From CBDBFH01 sp965204775 (lineage in GTDB: Bacteria; Pseudomonadota; Alphaproteobacteria; JAPOUT01; G958296285): 19,530 nt of DNA. The DNA lies in assembly GCA_965204775.1 (NCBI GenBank), contig CBDBFH010000015.1, forward strand, positions 1 to 19,530, given 5' to 3'. The notes below the pieces were generated by a model. That model was not told where the DNA came from. It made no database searches and saw only the letters and a program-made list of their open reading frames with translations. Positions within the stretch are counted from its first letter, which is position 1. Every line of letters starts with the position of its first letter. The translations under genes were made by a program, and so were the position numbers. Shown piece by piece: positions 16,914 through 19,530 of the stretch.

Positions 16914-18109
16914 ATGAGTAACATCGTGGAGCTTGGCGACGGCACCGGGGCGGTGCGCGCCGCCTGTCGGGAGGCCATGCAGGCCGCCGGCCTCTCGATC
17001 GCGCGGGCGTCGCGGGAGATCGGCATCGCCACCGCGACGCCCGGCCGCTGGCTGCGCGGCAGCTATCCAGGCGACGTACCCAAGGTCACGGCCCGGGTGT
17101 CGTCCTGGCTGCAGACCCGCCGCGAGGGCGCGGCGCATTCCCTGGCCGGCGCGGGCCCCGACCGCTTCGCGGCGACCGGCGCCTCGGCGGAGATCGCGGA
17201 TGCGCTGTCCTATGCGCAGGCGAGCGGCGACATCGTGCTCGTCCACGGCCCCTCGGGCCGCGGCAAGACGCGGACGGCGGCGCACTACCGCGCCGCACAC
17301 ACCGGCGTCGCCTGTCTCTCGGCGACCGGCGCGATGGTCACCATGCCCGGCCTGCTCGGGTGCGTCCTCGAGGCGGTGTGCGGATACCGGGAGCGCGGCT
17401 CGGCGCTCGAGGCGGAGCGGGCGATCGTCGAGAGCCTGCGCGGCCGGGGCGCGCTGCTCATGATCGACGAGGCGCACTATCTGCGCGCCGGTCTGCTCGA
17501 CGAGTTGCGCCGCATCCGCGACCACGCCGGCTGCGGGCTGGCCCTGATCGGCAGCGATGGCGTGCGCATGACCCTGGAACGCTGCCGCAGATCCTGGGCC
17601 GCACCGGCATGCGGGTCGATCTCAAGCATCTGGCCGAGCGGGACGTGGCCGCCATCGCCATTGCGGGGCCTCTCGGGCGCCGGCCCGGCAAGGCCGAACT
17701 CGAGGTTCTGGTGCGCGCCGCGCGGGGCCGGGGCGGCCTGCACACGCTGCGCCGCGTGCTGACCGAGGCGTGGAAGCTCGCGCGGGCCGAGGGCGGCGGG
17801 CCGATCGATGCTGGGAGCCTGGCGGTCGCGGCGGAGGCGGTCGCCGGGCAGGAGGGCCACGAGGGCGAGGGGGCCGGGCGCCCGATCCCGGCCCTTGGCA
17901 CGTGGCAACACATAGAGCGGCGCGCCGGGGTCATGCCTCATCTCCGCCACAGCGCCGTCAGGGACGCGCGCGCGCCCCGAGCACCCGATCTGGCACGGCG
18001 CCGTGTGCGCCCGGGACCACCCGCTCCGGCGCCGCCACGACCCGCCGGAGGGCGGGAACGCCGCCCGGGTCCGGCGCGACAGGCGCAACGGATTCGCCCG
18101 GGACCTTGA
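16914..18109 (+). pseudogene. MuB-like transposition ATPase of a transposable prophage, frameshifted
   Basis: The order of domains matches Mu phage B protein, the AAA+ target-DNA activator for the MuA transposase. There is an N-terminal helix-turn-helix (about residues 15-50, with LSIARASREIGIATATPGRW), then Walker A GPSGRGKT at 112-119, Walker B LLMIDEAHYL at 181-190, and the sensor-like LALIGSD. Around 17574-17582 the frame breaks: the first frame ends at 17762 with unrelated residues, while the family-like sequence (LPQILGRTGMRVDLKHLAERD onward) continues one frame back. This fits loss of one base. Family resemblance ends near 17850, although the frame stays open to 18109. The start at 16914 was chosen over 16908 because AGGAGG lies 7 nt before it. 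No MuA gene is present; the IS256 remnant occupies the upstream side. Confidence 0.85.
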
Positions 18110-18209
18110 GGCCGGCGGCATCGCCCTCGGCGACGACAGCTTCCTCGAACCCTTCCGCCAGGCGCTCAGTATGCGCCCGGAGAATACCGCCTTGTCTGTC
18201 AGCCGATGA
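18003..18209 (+). CDS. Short orphan reading frame, unrecognised
   Basis: A 68-codon frame containing GFARDLEAGGIALGDDSFLEPF and ending ALSMRPENTALSVSR just before the IS66 region. The same frame is open further upstream, to about 17934, without a clear start, and I see no ribosome-binding site for the ATG at 18003. The residue composition looks more like a real protein than the competing frames. It may be the C-terminal end of a prophage gene whose front was deleted. I do not recognise the family. Confidence 0.3.
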   Translation: MCARDHPLRRRHDPPEGGNAARVRRDRRNGFARDLEAGGIALGDDSFLEPFRQALSMRPENTALSVSR

Positions 18210-18284
18210 TTTCCGAGTTTTTCATCATCTGAAGTGGTCACTTTCCTTGTGGCCACGCTTTTCATGATGATGGAGAGGATCGCG

Positions 18285-18668
18285 ATGTTGGATGATGAGG
18301 ATCTCTCGGCCCCGACCACGAGCGCCGAGCCCCGGCCTCGCCGTCGCTGGCCGGTGGCGGAGAAGCGTCGGATCGTTCTGGAGAGCCTTGAGGCAGGCGC
18401 CTCGGTTCCGGTCGTGGCGCGCCGTCACGACGTGAACGCCAAGCAGGTGTTTGCCTGGCGGAAGCTCTACTGGGACGGTCTGCTGGGCGGCGGCGGACTG
18501 GTTCCAGTGGCCGTGGTCGCGGATGGCCCGGTTGCCTCGGCGCCGTCTCCGCCGATCGGCGCGGGCCGGATGACGATCGAACTCGGCTGTGGCGCGCGGG
18601 TGGTGGTGGATGCGGGCGTGGACAGCTCGGCGCTCTCCCGCGTTCTCATCGCGCTGGCGGCTCGATGA
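18285..18668 (+). CDS. tnpA: IS66 TnpA accessory protein
   Basis: A 127-residue protein with a helix-turn-helix of the IS3/IS66 OrfA type: WPVAEKRRIVLESLEAG, then ASVPVVARRHDVNAKQVFAWRKL, including the usual recognition helix ending FAWRK. It is one of two small accessory proteins needed for IS66 transposition and probably binds DNA. I chose the ATG at 18285 because GGAGAGG lies 6 nt upstream; in-frame ATGs at 18234 and 18264-18270 would add N-terminal residues not typical of the family. Its stop overlaps the tnpB start as ATGA, so the two are coupled. Confidence 0.92.
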   Translation: MLDDEDLSAPTTSAEPRPRRRWPVAEKRRIVLESLEAGASVPVVARRHDVNAKQVFAWRKLYWDGLLGGGGLVPVAVVADGPVASAPSPPIGAGRMTIELGCGARVVVDAGVDSSALSRVLIALAAR

Positions 18669-19012
18669 TCCCGGTCCGTGGCGATGTGCGGGTGTGGCTG
18701 GCCTCTGGCGTGACGGACATGCGTCGCGGCATGAACACACTGGCCTTGCAGGTTCAAGAGGCCCTGGGACGGGACCCGCACACGGGCGACCTCTTCGTCT
18801 TCCGGGGCCGTCGGGGCGACCTTTTGAAGATCCTCTGGCACGACGGCGTGGGGATGTCGCTCTACGCCAAGCGGCTGGAGCACGGGCGCTTCATCTGGCC
18901 GTCGGCGCAGGCGGGGTCGGTCGCGATCTCTTCGGCGCAGCTTGCCTACATGCTGGACGGGATCGACTGGCGCAATCCGAGAATGACCTGGCGACCGCGC
19001 AGCGCGGGCTGA
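18665..19012 (+). CDS. tnpB: IS66 TnpB accessory protein
   Basis: A 115-residue protein, full length for IS66 Orf2 TnpB (unrelated to the RNA-guided TnpB of IS200/IS605). Family segments are VWLASGVTDMRRGMNTLALQV, DLFVFRGRRGDLLKILWHDG, LYAKRLEHGRFIWP and the C-terminal LDGIDWRNPRMTWRPRSAG. It is required together with TnpA and TnpC for transposition; its biochemical role is not known. The start overlaps the tnpA stop (ATGA). Confidence 0.95.
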   Translation: MIPVRGDVRVWLASGVTDMRRGMNTLALQVQEALGRDPHTGDLFVFRGRRGDLLKILWHDGVGMSLYAKRLEHGRFIWPSAQAGSVAISSAQLAYMLDGIDWRNPRMTWRPRSAG

Positions 19013-19084
19013 GCCTGCGACAAATTGACTCAGGGGGACGAACAGGGCTGGCGTGCCGGCACGAACTTTGATTCACTCCCGCCC

Positions 19085-19530
19085 ATGACGTCCGCCGCCC
19101 CCGATCCCGCCACCGATCCCGCCACCGAGAACGCCGCCTTGCGCGCGGCACTCGTGGCGGCGGAAGCCGAGATCGAACATCTGAAGCTGCAGATCGCGAA
19201 GTTGCGTCGAGAGCGGTACGGCCAGTCCTCGGAACGGGGCCACCAGCTGCTGGATCAGATGGAACTGCAGCTGGAGGAGCTGGAGACAGCGGCGGCCGAG
19301 GACGCGGGCCAGGGCGAAACCGACGACGGCGATACCACGGTGCGCGCCTTCACCCGCCGCAAGCCCAAGCGGGCGCCTCTGCCGGCCGACCTGCCGCGCG
19401 AGCGGGTCGTGCTGCCCTCGCCCGAGGCCTGCCCCTGCTGTGGTGGCGCGGCTCTGGTGAAGCTGGGCGAGGACGTGACGGAGACCCTGGAGCTGGTGCC
19501 CCGTCAGTGGAAGGTCGTGCAGACGGTGCG
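19085..19530 (+). CDS. tnpC: IS66 TnpC transposase, N-terminal part
   Basis: An open frame from ATG at 19085 to the window edge gives 148 complete codons and no stop. It starts with a heptad-rich coiled coil (about residues 15-70: ENAALRAALVAAEAEIEHLK onward) containing the RYGQSSE motif, which IS66 transposases show as R(F/Y)GxSSE. An acidic linker follows, then a basic patch RRKPKRAPLP and a zinc-binding CPCCGG near 116-121. The DDE catalytic domain would lie beyond the window. A 72-bp gap separates it from tnpB, and I see no strong ribosome-binding site. Confidence 0.93.
   Translation, partial: MTSAAPDPATDPATENAALRAALVAAEAEIEHLKLQIAKLRRERYGQSSERGHQLLDQMELQLEELETAAAEDAGQGETDDGDTTVRAFTRRKPKRAPLPADLPRERVVLPSPEACPCCGGAALVKLGEDVTETLELVPRQWKVVQTV

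Larger units (their letters stand above)
18234..19530 (+). mobile_element. IS66-family insertion sequence, right end outside window
   Basis: Three genes in the standard IS66 order (tnpA, tnpB, tnpC) lie on the plus strand, and tnpC runs off the edge. The left boundary is not fixed: I could not identify the terminal inverted repeat or target duplication, so the start given is only the beginning of the first open frame. The element probably inserted into the prophage remnant downstream of the MuB-like gene. Confidence 0.85.

Noticed and set aside
16914..18109. A CRISPR-associated transposon (TnsC-like ATPase next to I-C cas genes)
   Set aside because: The locus has intact cas3, cas1, cas2 and cas4, the ATPase is frameshifted and MuB-like, and no TnsA/B/TniQ genes are seen. 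Proximity to IS debris explains it better.

Overview
This window looks like a chromosomal segment of a GC-rich proteobacterium, most likely an alphaproteobacterium. That guess rests on base composition, codon use and the IS66/IS256 types; nothing in the window fixes the species. Three regions follow each other.

(1) Positions 1-7645 are one uninterrupted CRISPR array. I count 116 identical 32-bp repeats and 115 complete spacers, and the array runs off the left edge. The repeat ends in GGATTGAAAC when read on the minus strand, which is the type I-C form, so crRNA is made from the minus strand. The leader (7646-7861) lies between the array and cas2, so the newest spacers are at the right end. 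Several spacers are re-acquisitions of the same or a related target.

(2) Positions 7862-15975 are a complete type I-C cas locus on the minus strand in the canonical order cas3 - cas5c - cas8c - cas7 - cas4 - cas1 - cas2 - array. Cas3 is the HD nuclease-helicase. Cas5c (crRNA processing), Cas8c, Cas7 and an internally started Cas11c make up Cascade. Cas4, Cas1 and Cas2 acquire spacers. Two points stand out. A strong Shine-Dalgarno plus GTG inside cas8c marks the Cas11c start. The conserved N-terminus of cas5 has no usable in-frame start codon: the only well-placed ATG is one base out of frame. Upstream of cas5 lies a 366-bp, lower-GC gap with a perfect 14-bp hairpin whose inner arm can alternatively pair with the cas5 ribosome-binding site.

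(3) Positions 16153-19530 are mobile-element debris abutting cas3: an N-terminally truncated IS256-family transposase (minus), a frameshifted MuB-like transposition ATPase from a transposable prophage (plus), a short orphan reading frame, and an IS66-family element (tnpA, tnpB and the start of tnpC) that continues past the right edge.

I did not find a wholly new system. The most interesting signals are the cas5 start defect with its possible RNA switch, and the record of repeated acquisition in the spacers, including a seed-position variant.
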